DNA of 64,000 nucleotides from Schizosaccharomyces osmophilus (GCF_027921745.1 NC_079240.1:1481001-1545000), one strand, 5' to 3'. Shown: positions 53,384 through 63,827, counted from the stretch's first letter. Numbers and translations are program-made. Notes: a model not told the origin generated them from the sequence alone.

Positions 53384-54563
53384 TTAAAAAGTTAATGCAC
53401 GTTTAGCCATTTCTAAAGCTCCTTCATAAGTAGCATTTCCTCCAATGAAACCCGATGCGTGAACAAAAATACAATTGGGAATTCCGGTTAATCTAGAAAG
53501 GTTTTCATCACGAATTCCTCTCCAGGGTTCGGGGAGAGCGAGACGAGAAGTGAATGAAGTAGGACCGATAGCGACAGCTTGAACGCGCCAACCTTTTCCG
53601 TCTGAATAAATAGCATACTTAAATTGTCCCTCTATATTGAGTTCTTTTTCAATGTCATAGAGATGACTCTTCCAAGGAAAGAATTTGCCCATAATCAAAA
53701 TAGGAGAATCCTTTGCCTCGAGAACGGCTTCACGCGCCAAAGTTTTTGCGGGCAACCAAGAAGAAGCGTAGTCGTTTACAGTACGAACAAACCAGCTACC
53801 GATGAACTCTGAGGCCTTCTGGAAACATTCCAAGAATGCCTCTTCGTCTTGTTTTTCAGAATTCCAAGAGGGGATGTAAGTGGACACCATTTCTGGAAGA
53901 CTCATGGCAGCTTTGAACGTAGGAGTCAAGTCAGCAGGGAAAGGTGAAATACCATTATCATTTGCATCCAGACCTTCAATAAAAGAAGTGTAGATTTTTT
54001 CATACAAGATGTCCAAGTCTTTTTGAGATAATTGCTTGCCCACCAAGACAGAGGTGATCACCTCTTTACCAAAGTGTTTGTACACCAAACCAGCACTAGA
54101 AAGGCGGGTTTTGTACTTGGAAGACAAAGTATCACTGAATTCACGTTGATGATGATCAAAATACTTGATACCGTCATATTTTCCGCCGACGTCCACAACA
54201 ATATCGCAACTGTCTAAGAGTTGGGGATCACGAGAACGAACCACTTTGGCGTTACGATAGGTGTCTAAATTACGAAGCATATAAACGGCAAGAGCTAGAA
54301 GAAACGTTAGCTTTTCAAAATTTCCATTGAAGATAGTTCGTGTCAAGCAGATACAGAAAACAGAAGTCAATGAGCTTGTATTCAATCCGATAACATCAAA
54401 GTTTCATCTACAAGCATCTTTTCCGCTCCTTGAAGCGTTTCATGTCCGCCAAATGTCCATAGTTATTCAACTCTCATTCCTGGCATCTAGCCTTTCCACT
54501 TCACGTACCTTCGTCCGCATGGAACGCGCCATTATGTGTAGCAATTGTCTTCACGGAACTCAT
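53384..54563 (-). CDS. myg1: MYG1 family 3'-5' exonuclease (DHH-type phosphohydrolase)
   Basis: Two exons, 54509-54563 and 53384-54294, with a 214-bp intron (gtacgt ... gctaac ... tag), the longest intron found here, give 321 residues. The join restores ATHNGAFHADEALAVYMLR, the N-terminal MYG1 metal-binding block (His10, His15, Asp17). The DHH motif is IKYFDHHQREF (65-67), and the C terminus has GIPNCIFVHASGFIGG. Mammalian MYG1 is an RNA exonuclease in nucleolus and mitochondria. There is no long targeting leader before the first block. Catalytic residues look intact. The 3' end converges with the nucleotidyltransferase gene, 243 bp away. Confidence 0.93.
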
Positions 54564-55167
54564 AATAAAACGATGCAAATTCACTTTAGAAAATTCCTCT
54601 TTTCCAACGGTGTTTTCTTTGGTCAAATTCCCAACTTCCTTATAGGCCTAATGAATTGTGATAGCTAGTATAGAATGTAAATCTACATATCGATCGTGTA
54701 ATAGCTCACTAAGCAAATTATGCGTATATTAACCAAGGTTGATAAAGTTAATAGTGATTTCAAACAAAAGTCAATGGAGTGTATTCGTGCGTAGCTTCCT
54801 CCACTGTAAACAAAAGTTTTTTACAGCCAAGAAATGAAATATAGTAGAATTGGATTCGCAGCTCTATTCGTTGTTTTTGCATGCGTGTTTGCTAAATTTT
54901 GACATCAAAAAAATTAAAAATTTTTCCTTTTCGCCCGCAATATTGCCAGTTCACCTACTCAACCTACAGGCTTTTCACAAAAATTAAGTCGTTCTAACTT
55001 TTGTACATGAGGCATGTACATGAGGCAAAAACGGGTTTTTATCATCTCTTACATTCGCTTCGTTATTGCTATTCTTTTGAGATATGTGCACTATAAAAAT
55101 AAGGACTACTCGTCTAAATGCAATTCAATAGTCGAAAAAAATTTATTCATATCAACACTTCCATATT
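54564..55167. other. Intergenic region myg1 - rps25
   Basis: 604 bp containing the myg1 promoter and rps25 3' flank. It holds a perfect 13-bp tandem duplication. Confidence 0.65.
55002..55027. repeat. Perfect 13-bp tandem repeat
   Basis: TGTACATGAGGCA occurs twice head to tail (55002-55014 and 55015-55027), about 440 bp upstream of the myg1 ATG. Confidence 0.8.
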
Positions 55168-55539
55168 TTAGGCAGTAGCAGCAGGGATACGAGCTAATTG
55201 TGGTTAGTAACGAATAAAAGGTTCCGACAAAAAATTGTCACATACTGTAAATGAGCTGCTTAGAAGAGTGGTCCACTTTTTGGATAACACCACGGTCAGC
55301 CAAATCTTTGATGGCGATTCGGGCAAGAGCACCGTTCATCTTCATACGGTCCACAAGGACAGAAACAGAGACAAACTTGAAAGCGGGAACCTCCTTGTTG
55401 ATACGGTCAATAAGAGTCTTGTCGAAGACAGTGGCGTGTTGAGCCTTGTCTTTCACTTTTCCTTTAGACCATTTCTTCTTAGGTGCCTAATACATTGTTA
55501 ATTTCTTCTCCCTTACTCCTTTCCATATTCACTTACCAT
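55168..55539 (-). CDS. rps25: 40S ribosomal protein eS25 (Rps25)
   Basis: Three coding exons: 55537-55539, 55246-55486 and 55168-55193, total 89 residues. Exon 1 is just the ATG, followed at once by intron 1 (gtaagt ... ttag, 50 bp). Exon 2 reads APKKKWSKGKVKDKAQHATV onward. The second intron (gtatgt, tactaac branch, ttag, 52 bp) splits a Thr codon. Exon 3 encodes the last residues TRIPAATA. Without the second splice the protein would stop early at IYSM; the spliced end matches the usual eS25 C terminus and length. HomolD and HomolE boxes lie just upstream. S. pombe has two rps25 copies; which one this is cannot be told from sequence. Confidence 0.95.
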
Positions 55540-55589
55540 TTTTGTGGATGGTTTGTTCTACTTAGTTGTTCCGTTTACGAATAGCACAG

Positions 55590-55597
55590 TGTGACTG
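55590..55597 (-). promoter_or_regulatory. HomolD box of rps25
   Basis: TGTGACTG on the plus strand, i.e. CAGTCACA on the rps25 strand, is the exact fission-yeast ribosomal-protein HomolD core. It lies 51 bp upstream of the ATG and replaces a TATA box. Confidence 0.9.
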
Positions 55598-55605
55598 TTA
55601 TTACA

Positions 55606-55615
55606 ACCCTACCCT
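55606..55615 (-). promoter_or_regulatory. HomolE box of rps25
   Basis: ACCCTACCCT on the plus strand (AGGGTAGGGT on the gene strand) is the exact HomolE consensus and lies directly upstream of HomolD, the canonical order. Confidence 0.88.
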
Positions 55616-55923
55616 GACAAACATAGTTTAGGTTAGGGTAATTAAAAGCGCAAAGTGAACAAGAGATCGCTTTAAACGAGAATAAGAATGAAGTTTCAAT
55701 TGCATTTTAATACTACGAGCTAAAAACATTGCATTGCTAATAAATATTTAGTCAAGTACTTCTAATTCATAGACTGTGAAAACGCGAATGGCGTAAAATG
55801 GCTTCCGTAAATATAATTCATTAACTAAGCAGATTATATGTATGTATTAGGATGCTAAAGCAAAACCAAAAATTACATCAAGACCAGCTTGATTCAATTT
55901 GATTCCATCGTAAATCGGTCATG

Positions 55924-58920
55924 TCAATCAAAATCAGAAAAGTTGTTGAGAGAAGCCAGCAAGTTCGGTTTATTAGGAACAGATGGGTTGGCTGCTGTAG
56001 CTTGCGAACCTTGAATCTGAGGCTTTTCCCTGTTGTTAGTATTTGAAACCTGCATGAGACCCTTGAATCTACGACCAGTAGTTCGTTGCGTGGAGGAAAC
56101 AAGAGTAGAGGTTTTTAGGTTTGAAGAAGATATATCGCCAGCACTTCCGTCCATTTTACTCCTTTTCGATTTTCGCATCATTGTCTTCAATGTTGCCGGT
56201 AAATCAATGTCATCCTTTCCGGTCAAAGACGTCTTTGAAATCGCTTTACTTAATTCCGAGCGATCAACATAATTCCGATTTGCCTTTTCTAATAGTCCAT
56301 CTCTTTCACGAATTGCATCTTCGCCATCGTCAACTTCCACAGGATCAGACCTAACATGCTCTTCTCCAAGTTCAGAAGATCCTATACCGGAATCTTCATC
56401 GTTATTGTCTAACCAATGAAGATTATCAGTAGTATCTACCAAATTATCCTCAACTGTAGCCAAAAACGCTTTCCTTTTTCCTCCGCCAAGAATCTCCAAG
56501 TTCTCATGCTTCATCAACTTCCGTCTTCGAAGCTCCTTAAGCTTTTCTCGTCGAATTCCGTTGTGCTCATCATCATCGTCATCGCTATCGTCTAATAAGC
56601 CTACATTGTTCCTACGTCTTTTCCGAAGCCCACCGGTCGTGACATCTTTCATAAGCTGTTCGACTAATTTGCTGTCCTTGTCAATTTCTTGATCACGAGC
56701 ATATTGAGCCATCGATGCTATTTCTTCTTTCTTCAGCTTTGTTTCATCATCAATCATGTTTTTGATTTCTGGCTCCAACTCCTCGTTTCCGTCGTCGTCA
56801 TCTGAAACTCCTCCCATTCCAGCATATTCATCTTCGGACTCTTCAGCTTGATCTTCTACAAAACTCGTGAAATTGACTTTTGAGTCACCCTTTCCTGGAC
56901 GCCTCTGTAATAGATCCTTTCTGGGAAGAGAAGTAGCTTCATCGTTTTCCTTGTCCACCTGGGTTTTTACCAACTGGCTTGGCTCATCTTTCTTAATCGA
57001 ATCTACCTGAGTCGGTATTGATGCGTCCACTTGAGTGGGTATCAAGGCATCTATTTGTGTTGGTACAGTGTCTTCTTCAAGCGGTGTAATATTCGATAAT
57101 GTCCATCTAGGAGGGGGCTGACTGAAATTTGCATCGACAATAGAGAGCTGTGAATCTGATGGAAGCATATTTTGAAAATAGAAAGCAGAGGGATCTTCTT
57201 TGCTTTCCTTTTCTTCTTTATTCTCCTTTGATGAATGGGAGAAGTCATCAATTCGCAAATCATCCTCATTGTCGGAATCCACAACCCTCATGTCAGATGA
57301 AGAATTATTCTGCTCCTCAATCTCATCATCATCTAATACAACGCGATTGTTTTTTCTTTTCTTCAAACTTGCATCGGATGACTCAGATTGCGTCGCCTGA
57401 ATGATTACATCGGAAATTACTGTCTTAGGTTTTTTATTGGCAGAAACATCCTCATAATCAGCTTCTTGGTCATCGTCTGAAGAACCATCTCCACCAAGTT
57501 CATGCTCTTTTTGCCGTATATTTTCCGCTTCCTTTCTAGCACGTTCAATATATCCTAATTGCTCTTCTTCATCTTTGTCAGGATCGGAAACCAAAAGCCC
57601 TTGCTTTTCTAAGTCTTTCTCTGTTTCTTCTCTTTCAGCTTTTGACATCATTGCAGCTCTTTTCATCAAATCTCGGTTGAATTCTTTCATTCTAAATTCT
57701 TTTTCTTCAGGCTTCGTGTTTCCTTTCGTGTGAACCCTAATGCCAGCAAGCTTCTTTAGTCTCTCAGCAACCGTGTCAACATTCTCTGAAGATTTGACTG
57801 ACTGTACTGTGTCCAGCGTCGCCGTTTTTGGACGAGTCTCTATTTCTAAGTCCGATTCTGAATCTGAAGTTTCGGTATACATTTTCTTAGAGAGTTTTTG
57901 AATTTTGTCCTTTATAGATAATTTAGGTGTTGTTTCCTTCGGAAGCATGTTACTGAACAAACTCGACTGTCCTAAGTCCGGCATATTCAGTTCACCTATT
58001 TTCATTCCCTTATCAACATCATTGTCTGACGAGTCATCAGAGTTCAATGGGTTTTCATCATTACTTCCCTCTACTCTAGGATTGGGGTCAGCATTTTCCT
58101 TTGAAGGAATATCTTCAGTTATATTCTGCGTTGATACTGACTCATCTTTCGAATTTTTTCCAGTTTCCGTTTTGGGCTTAAATCCAATCTTACCAAAGAA
58201 ATCATTTAGAGTAACTTTCTTGCCGATTTTTATCTCAGGTTTTCTAGCTACTTCACGTGTCAGTTTTGCAGTATTTCGATGAAGGTCAAGAAGTGCTTTC
58301 TTGGAGGCTTTTCGATATCCACGCTCCATGCCATATGATTTACTCTCAGGTGCCACTCCTTCTTCTTCTTGATTACTGTCGGCATCTGAAGAACCTTCGT
58401 TGACGGCGGCTGGTTCATCTAGATTAAAGAGATCATCCTGTTGAGCTTTCAATTCTTTCTTTTTCTTTTCAACTAATTGTTTTAAGCGAGACTCGCGGTC
58501 AAGCGGTGCAACTTGAACTGGTTCCTGTTCTACCGGAGAACTTGGCGTCGAGGCTTGTTGGACGCTACCAATATTGCTTTCCAACCTTTCATTCTCCAGA
58601 TTTTCTTTTTCAGATGCAATATTATTTTTCTTTTCGCTCTGTAATCGTTGCTTAACACGCTCATAGGCTGAATTAAATTTGGACTGTAAATCGTCGTCCA
58701 TCTGGATATCAGAGTTATTTTGGACATCCTTGGCAGGAACCTCTGTTTCGTTTACAATAGCAGCAGGCTCATAATCATCATCAAACTTCGCTAGCATTCT
58801 CTTCACTCGAGTCCGTGGAGTCTCTAAGAGTTCATTTGACGAGTTCTCATTTTCTGATAATTCAACATCATGAACTGCTTCTTCCGAATCCATTACTGGT
58901 CCCTGATGCTCGGTATCCAT
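55924..58920 (-). CDS. mrc1: DNA replication checkpoint mediator Mrc1 (Claspin)
   Basis: 998 residues from the first ATG (58920); the frame extends 24 codons upstream with no ATG. Mrc1 travels with the fork and passes the Rad3 signal to the kinase Cds1. The protein is highly charged and mostly disordered, with many Glu/Asp/Lys runs. Near residues 615-650 there are repeated Thr-Gln sites (VPTQIDA, IPTQVDA, IPTQVDS, KTQVDK). These correspond to the TQ repeats that recruit Cds1 through its FHA domain in S. pombe. Further SQ sites are scattered. The central block SLPRKDLLQRRPGKGDSKVN and the acidic GGVSDDDDGNEELEPEI segment resemble Claspin/Mrc1. MluI boxes lie 72-109 bp upstream of the ATG, fitting G1/S expression. 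Confidence 0.93.
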   Translation of the reverse strand: MDTEHQGPVMDSEEAVHDVELSENENSSNELLETPRTRVKRMLAKFDDDYEPAAIVNETEVPAKDVQNNSDIQMDDDLQSKFNSAYERVKQRLQSEKKNNIASEKENLENERLESNIGSVQQASTPSSPVEQEPVQVAPLDRESRLKQLVEKKKKELKAQQDDLFNLDEPAAVNEGSSDADSNQEEEGVAPESKSYGMERGYRKASKKALLDLHRNTAKLTREVARKPEIKIGKKVTLNDFFGKIGFKPKTETGKNSKDESVSTQNITEDIPSKENADPNPRVEGSNDENPLNSDDSSDNDVDKGMKIGELNMPDLGQSSLFSNMLPKETTPKLSIKDKIQKLSKKMYTETSDSESDLEIETRPKTATLDTVQSVKSSENVDTVAERLKKLAGIRVHTKGNTKPEEKEFRMKEFNRDLMKRAAMMSKAEREETEKDLEKQGLLVSDPDKDEEEQLGYIERARKEAENIRQKEHELGGDGSSDDDQEADYEDVSANKKPKTVISDVIIQATQSESSDASLKKRKNNRVVLDDDEIEEQNNSSSDMRVVDSDNEDDLRIDDFSHSSKENKEEKESKEDPSAFYFQNMLPSDSQLSIVDANFSQPPPRWTLSNITPLEEDTVPTQIDALIPTQVDASIPTQVDSIKKDEPSQLVKTQVDKENDEATSLPRKDLLQRRPGKGDSKVNFTSFVEDQAEESEDEYAGMGGVSDDDDGNEELEPEIKNMIDDETKLKKEEIASMAQYARDQEIDKDSKLVEQLMKDVTTGGLRKRRRNNVGLLDDSDDDDDEHNGIRREKLKELRRRKLMKHENLEILGGGKRKAFLATVEDNLVDTTDNLHWLDNNDEDSGIGSSELGEEHVRSDPVEVDDGEDAIRERDGLLEKANRNYVDRSELSKAISKTSLTGKDDIDLPATLKTMMRKSKRSKMDGSAGDISSSNLKTSTLVSSTQRTTGRRFKGLMQVSNTNNREKPQIQGSQATAANPSVPNKPNLLASLNNFSDFD

Positions 58921-59253
58921 GCCTGAAATGAATTTGGTCTGGTATAGGTTTTGTTTACGTTCGTACACGACATACTTAATATGACTCGACAACGCGACGC
59001 GACCCTAATTCGATCGTGTCGCGACGCGTAACGTAGTACAATCAAAGATTATGGATTTAACACAAAACATCAGCAATTACTGTACCATACTTTACTAAAC
59101 AAATAATTTTATTAAGTAATCAAAATGAATTATATAAAAATTAGAGAGACGTAAGAAGTATGATCGTAGTTATCGTGTCGAATACGTATATTTTTGCTAT
59201 ATGAAAGACATCAAACGATAGTTATGATATCTCTAACACAGGAACAATTCTTT
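58921..59253. other. mrc1 promoter and spt6 3' flank
   Basis: 333 bp with MluI boxes (58992-59029); otherwise AT-rich. Confidence 0.75.
58992..59029. promoter_or_regulatory. MCB/MluI box cluster in the mrc1 promoter
   Basis: ACGCGA at 58992-58997 and 58997-59002, and ACGCGT at 59024-59029 (preceded by TCGCG). MBF binds such boxes and drives G1/S genes; S. pombe mrc1 is a known MBF target. Three boxes within 40 bp make this a convincing site. Confidence 0.82.
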
Positions 59254-62200
59254 TTAGCGTCTAGAACCTTTTGCACGCGCAGCATACAAAAGTTTAAACC
59301 CATTGCAAAGGGCGGTCATGTCAGCATAAACATTGCCTTGCAAAAAGTAAGCGTTTGGAATCACTTTCACGGGCCATGCCAACACTGGAGAAGCTACGCC
59401 AGCTTTAAAACAAAGGACAAAATATCCCGGGTGATCCTGATCAGAGCAAAAAGTATAACAAGAACGCTTGGGATTAGCCTCAGAGTAGCTATCTAGCCAA
59501 TGTTCAGTTTCAGTACGACCTCCCGGTCTATATTTTTCATGCATGCACATTTCATCAATCTTCTTAGCAATTGCTTTGATATGCATGACAATCAATTCAT
59601 CCAAATCGCTGTACTGGTATGTCATATTTTCAAAACGACCTTTAACAATCAATCGTTGACCAATGCTAAACTCATTTTCTTTATCCAGTTCCAAAACATC
59701 AATATGCTGAAAGGCGGATTCACCAACTTTCCAAGTTACTACAATATGATCAGAACCTTTCGATGACGGTCGAATAACTAAGTCACCAACCTGTAACTTG
59801 GATAAATACGCTTCTGCCTGAGAAGCATTTAAATCTTTAAACAATGGATGTTTAATGACACGAGCCACTCGCTGTTCAGCTTGTGTTTCGGCATGCATTT
59901 TCTCATTATCGCGGTCTTCAGCTTCAGCATCCCAATAAGCTGTCAAATGGGAACGATCCTTTTGTTTAACCTGCACAGTCTGCATGATGCTGTTTCTCAA
60001 GGAAAGTTCCGCTGTAAAATTCTGCTCATTTAAAGAAATGATAATAGCTTCAACTGTCTGACCTGCTTGAAGGAGCTGAGGAGGTGGAATAAAGTCATCA
60101 CTAACTTCATCAGCTTTAATGTCGCCATCAACATCACAGTCGAGCTTAACAGCAACAAATCGATTAGTAACACGCTTTACGTTTACAGGAACCAGCGTAT
60201 CAGGACGCAAGTTTCTTGGATTTTCACCAGTTAACATGAGGAATATTTCTGAAGGAGTAAGTTTATGGAACATATTCCTTTGTTCCCCATAAGGATCTTT
60301 TAACTCTCGACGAACTTTTTCTAATGTACTTCTTTTACGTTGATGGAACTCACGTTCTAATTGATCAGCATATTCTTCAAGTACAAGTTCATCAACCTTC
60401 GCCACTTCATTGTCCTCTAGCAAGTGATACACAACACCTTTGCTAGCTTCTAATTCTTCAATATCCTCTTCATCTAATTCTAAAGCATCGCTAGCCATTT
60501 TACGAGCGAGTTCATAATCTTCATTATGGATACGGGTTGTGTCTAGGATATCCATGTTTGGGTATTCATCATTTGGTATAATGAAGAATGAGGAGCAGTT
60601 TATAAAAATCTTTCTTGTAACGATTTGTTTAGAAATTAAGTCACTTCTGTTGTCAATTCGGCCACCTACTGTTGCAATCTTTTTAAGTATGTAGTCTGCT
60701 TTACGAGGACCTAAGCCTGCAATGTAAGGAAGGATGTTGGCCTCGTACTTATTATTGACAGCCTCATTTATATCTATTCCAACGAGCGAGGATACGTCTA
60801 CCAATGCAGTTTCAAGATATCTCCACAAAGTCTCTGAAGGTAAGAGATGCTGCCAGGGATCAAATGACAAAGACAGAAGGTCATGACCTAAAGCCGCATA
60901 TTCAAACAATGGATTCTGCACGTAGCGAGCCAGCGCAATGCAGTACAATGTTATAGTGGAAAAACTTGGAAACTCGTCGGTTGCGCGAGAAGAGTTTTGG
61001 TAAAGACGAGCAATTTCATCGTTTACCATAACAATATCGACAGGATCACGAGAGCTCAAAGACACTTGCACATTCTGACGTACTTTATGTGCAGCAACAC
61101 TCATTCCGGAGACACCAATGACATCGGGGTTGACTTTATCAACAAAGTCAGTAAACATGGCTTGATTTGCAGGGTCTCTAAAATCGGGTAATTTGATTGA
61201 ATCGACTGGCTCACCCATATCATTAACGAAAAGACAAATGATTGCATCAGAGGGTTCACCTTTGCCATTAGAAACCGCTAAGACCGAAGGAATGGTCCCG
61301 CGGTCAAAATTTTTCGTTGTAGGTTCATAAGGTGCTTGATCCAATCTGGAATACAACCTTGTACGGCAAAGCATTCCTAGTTCATCCAAATATTTGGAAC
61401 GGAGGGTTTCACGAATTGCGCCTGGCGCTAAAGTTGATAACTGCTTGAAGACATCTTTTAAGACCATTTCTCGTTGAGAATTCCATTTAGTGGCATTTTC
61501 TGAATAACTATCGGATAATATAAGTTCAAAAAAGTCATTAAAGACAGTGTTTTTATCGCTAAAGTCAACCGATAATTGTATAAGCCCTTCTTCTTCAGCT
61601 TTTAGCATTTTTAAAAACAGGATAGGAGACTGTTCAAAGGATGCCAATGGCTTGCCCTTTAAGTATTTAAAATCGTAATAAGGATGCTCGTTGTCAATCT
61701 TACGAACACCCTTTTGTGTTGCTAATGTAGATACAACGCCGGTTTGAAATAATTTATCTCTAAATGCTTTTCTAAAATAGGGATCATGAGCAACCTCTTC
61801 AGCGAACACCTTGCGAGCTCTTTGCAAAACCGACTCATGATCGGTGAGATCGGTAGAGACATACGAAGTGGCAAGTTCTTGAGGTGATACTGAAACATCT
61901 TCAACAAAACGAAGACGAGCACCTTGGACAACATTGAATGAAAAGTCTCTAGCGCTAATACCGAACTCTTTTACGAGATGATAAAGTGGGGATTTTTTAG
62001 TCTTTTCATAAAAGGAATACTTTGATACTTGAGGTCGGCGTAGGCCAGTGCCAACCAACAAAGCACGATCCCGAATTTGTTCGGAATAAGTAAAGTGAAG
62101 ATAATCATTCAAGTCATCTACTGTTTCCAAGGAAGATGCTTCTTGGCATAATGTAACAACCATCTCATCACTGATACCTAGATCAGAATATAATTTCATG

Positions 62201-63357
62201 AGATCCTTCTTCTTGCTATGGAGAGACCAGTATCTGGTGCATAAGTTGAAAATACACCAGAGATCATCTTGGTTAAGTAGCGGGGTTATAGAATCACGCT
62301 GGCGATCATAATGAATTATGTAATCTCGACGGTGTTGCCATATGAAGGGAACTTCAAGACTTTCTCGAACGAAGAAATGAACTGTATGCCGTACAGCGGA
62401 TCGGAAATGGTCTAACAAGTCGCTCTTCATATCATGCCTCTTTTCCAACAATCGATTGGTGATCCAGAGACTTTCGTCAAGTAATTCTTGGTCAGCGCAA
62501 TCGGCATTTCTTCTCATATATAACTGCATGCGTTCAGGTTCGTCGGTTATACGAATAATTTCATCTTCTTCCGTAAGCATTTTTTCTTGAAGTTCACTGG
62601 GCTCGAATATAGTTTTCAAACTAACAGGCTCTTGAAGTTCATCTTCAACGTCTTCATCTTCCAAGGCAAAAGCATAGTCGGCTCCATCACCGAAAATCTC
62701 GTATATTTGAATGTAGTCATCTTCGGATATGCCCAATGCCTCTGGTCGAACCGATTCAATTTGAGGAGTCACATCATACTTTTCTTCTTGAGGCTCTTCA
62801 TCCTCAAATTCGTCCTGTTCAATGAAATCCGCAAATTCGTCCATAACCCCATTGCGTCTTCCATATGCACGGTCGGGTTCATCGATTCCCTCTTCTCGCT
62901 CAGTGGGTTCTTTTTCTTCTTGATCTTCATCTTCTGAAAAAATTTTTTCAAGATCTTCCTCCTGGTCACGTCCTCGCTTCAGCCTTTTTAGTTTTGTCCG
63001 ATTATCCTGACCAGTATTCTCCATGACCAATTCTAGATCATCCTCATCCAGCATACCTTGAGGTGCTTTTTCTTCCTCGGCGCGTTTTTTGCGCTTTTTC
63101 TTCTTCAAGGCTTCTTGAGGTGCCTCATCGTCTTCATCTTCGACTATGAATCCTTCACGGATCGCTCGTTCAGCTTCCTCATCCGTTTCAGATTCTTCTG
63201 AAGAGTCGTGATGTTCATTATTATCTAAACGATCACCTTCACCTTCTTCATTTATTTCATCCGCGTTTACATCGCGTCCGTCTTCTATAGGGCCGTCATT
63301 ATTTTTTTCAACATTTGGGCTTTCATTTGGTGAACCAGAAACCCCAAGTTCACTCAT
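59254..63357 (-). CDS. spt6: Transcription elongation factor / histone chaperone Spt6
   Basis: 1367 residues from ATG 63357 (MSELGVSGSPNES); the open frame runs 12 codons further without ATG. The first ~250 residues are extremely acidic, including the Spn1/nucleosome-binding segment DEFADFIEQDEFEDEE. Then come the Tex-like core, the HhH segment (YIAGLGPRKADYILKKIATV), the S1 domain (about 1050-1125, VPVNVKRVTNRFVAVKLDCD) and tandem SH2 domains. The first SH2 carries GDLVIRPSSKGSDHIVVTW. The SH2 pair binds the phosphorylated linker of RNA polymerase II. Length equals that of S. pombe Spt6 within a few residues. No introns. Confidence 0.97.
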   Translation of the reverse strand: MSELGVSGSPNESPNVEKNNDGPIEDGRDVNADEINEEGEGDRLDNNEHHDSSEESETDEEAERAIREGFIVEDEDDEAPQEALKKKKRKKRAEEEKAPQGMLDEDDLELVMENTGQDNRTKLKRLKRGRDQEEDLEKIFSEDEDQEEKEPTEREEGIDEPDRAYGRRNGVMDEFADFIEQDEFEDEEPQEEKYDVTPQIESVRPEALGISEDDYIQIYEIFGDGADYAFALEDEDVEDELQEPVSLKTIFEPSELQEKMLTEEDEIIRITDEPERMQLYMRRNADCADQELLDESLWITNRLLEKRHDMKSDLLDHFRSAVRHTVHFFVRESLEVPFIWQHRRDYIIHYDRQRDSITPLLNQDDLWCIFNLCTRYWSLHSKKKDLMKLYSDLGISDEMVVTLCQEASSLETVDDLNDYLHFTYSEQIRDRALLVGTGLRRPQVSKYSFYEKTKKSPLYHLVKEFGISARDFSFNVVQGARLRFVEDVSVSPQELATSYVSTDLTDHESVLQRARKVFAEEVAHDPYFRKAFRDKLFQTGVVSTLATQKGVRKIDNEHPYYDFKYLKGKPLASFEQSPILFLKMLKAEEEGLIQLSVDFSDKNTVFNDFFELILSDSYSENATKWNSQREMVLKDVFKQLSTLAPGAIRETLRSKYLDELGMLCRTRLYSRLDQAPYEPTTKNFDRGTIPSVLAVSNGKGEPSDAIICLFVNDMGEPVDSIKLPDFRDPANQAMFTDFVDKVNPDVIGVSGMSVAAHKVRQNVQVSLSSRDPVDIVMVNDEIARLYQNSSRATDEFPSFSTITLYCIALARYVQNPLFEYAALGHDLLSLSFDPWQHLLPSETLWRYLETALVDVSSLVGIDINEAVNNKYEANILPYIAGLGPRKADYILKKIATVGGRIDNRSDLISKQIVTRKIFINCSSFFIIPNDEYPNMDILDTTRIHNEDYELARKMASDALELDEEDIEELEASKGVVYHLLEDNEVAKVDELVLEEYADQLEREFHQRKRSTLEKVRRELKDPYGEQRNMFHKLTPSEIFLMLTGENPRNLRPDTLVPVNVKRVTNRFVAVKLDCDVDGDIKADEVSDDFIPPPQLLQAGQTVEAIIISLNEQNFTAELSLRNSIMQTVQVKQKDRSHLTAYWDAEAEDRDNEKMHAETQAEQRVARVIKHPLFKDLNASQAEAYLSKLQVGDLVIRPSSKGSDHIVVTWKVGESAFQHIDVLELDKENEFSIGQRLIVKGRFENMTYQYSDLDELIVMHIKAIAKKIDEMCMHEKYRPGGRTETEHWLDSYSEANPKRSCYTFCSDQDHPGYFVLCFKAGVASPVLAWPVKVIPNAYFLQGNVYADMTALCNGFKLLYAARAKGSRR

Positions 63358-63827
63358 CTCTTCCAAATTCACAACAGAAAAACAAATTTCCAAAACCCTG
63401 CCGGTCTGTTGTGGTTAGGCCTGCGTGGATTTGTGAAAATGACCTTCTTGGCAGTGCGTACTTTGCCTTAAAAATGATCGAGTTCAAAATAGCGTACCTT
63501 GGTGTACTTCACTAAACCAATATGCAGCAAAATGTTTTTCCCTGAAAATTTGGATTTTCTTTGAGTTATACTTCTTGTTCCTCTGTTTTTCTACTTGACA
63601 TATTTCTACACGACTTTAAAACTTACAATGATACTGCTCTATGTGAGCTTTAAATTATACTCGTAGAAGAAAAGTATTGTATATTGAACCCCGTATTTAC
63701 CAAAACATGAAACAAGTTGATTCCCAATTTTTCACAATGAGTGAAACGCCCATTAAATAACTTTTTGTACTCCAAAAATGTGTATTATATATAACTCATT
63801 GAACGTAGTGATAAGTTAGTCAGTCGC
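63358..63827. other. spt6 promoter and has1 3' flank
   Basis: 470 bp; nothing else recognised. Confidence 0.65.

Larger units (their letters stand above)
55540..55923. other. rps25 promoter region and mrc1 3' flank
   Basis: 384 bp. Holds the HomolD and HomolE boxes of rps25; the rest is AT-rich mrc1 3' sequence. Confidence 0.75.
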
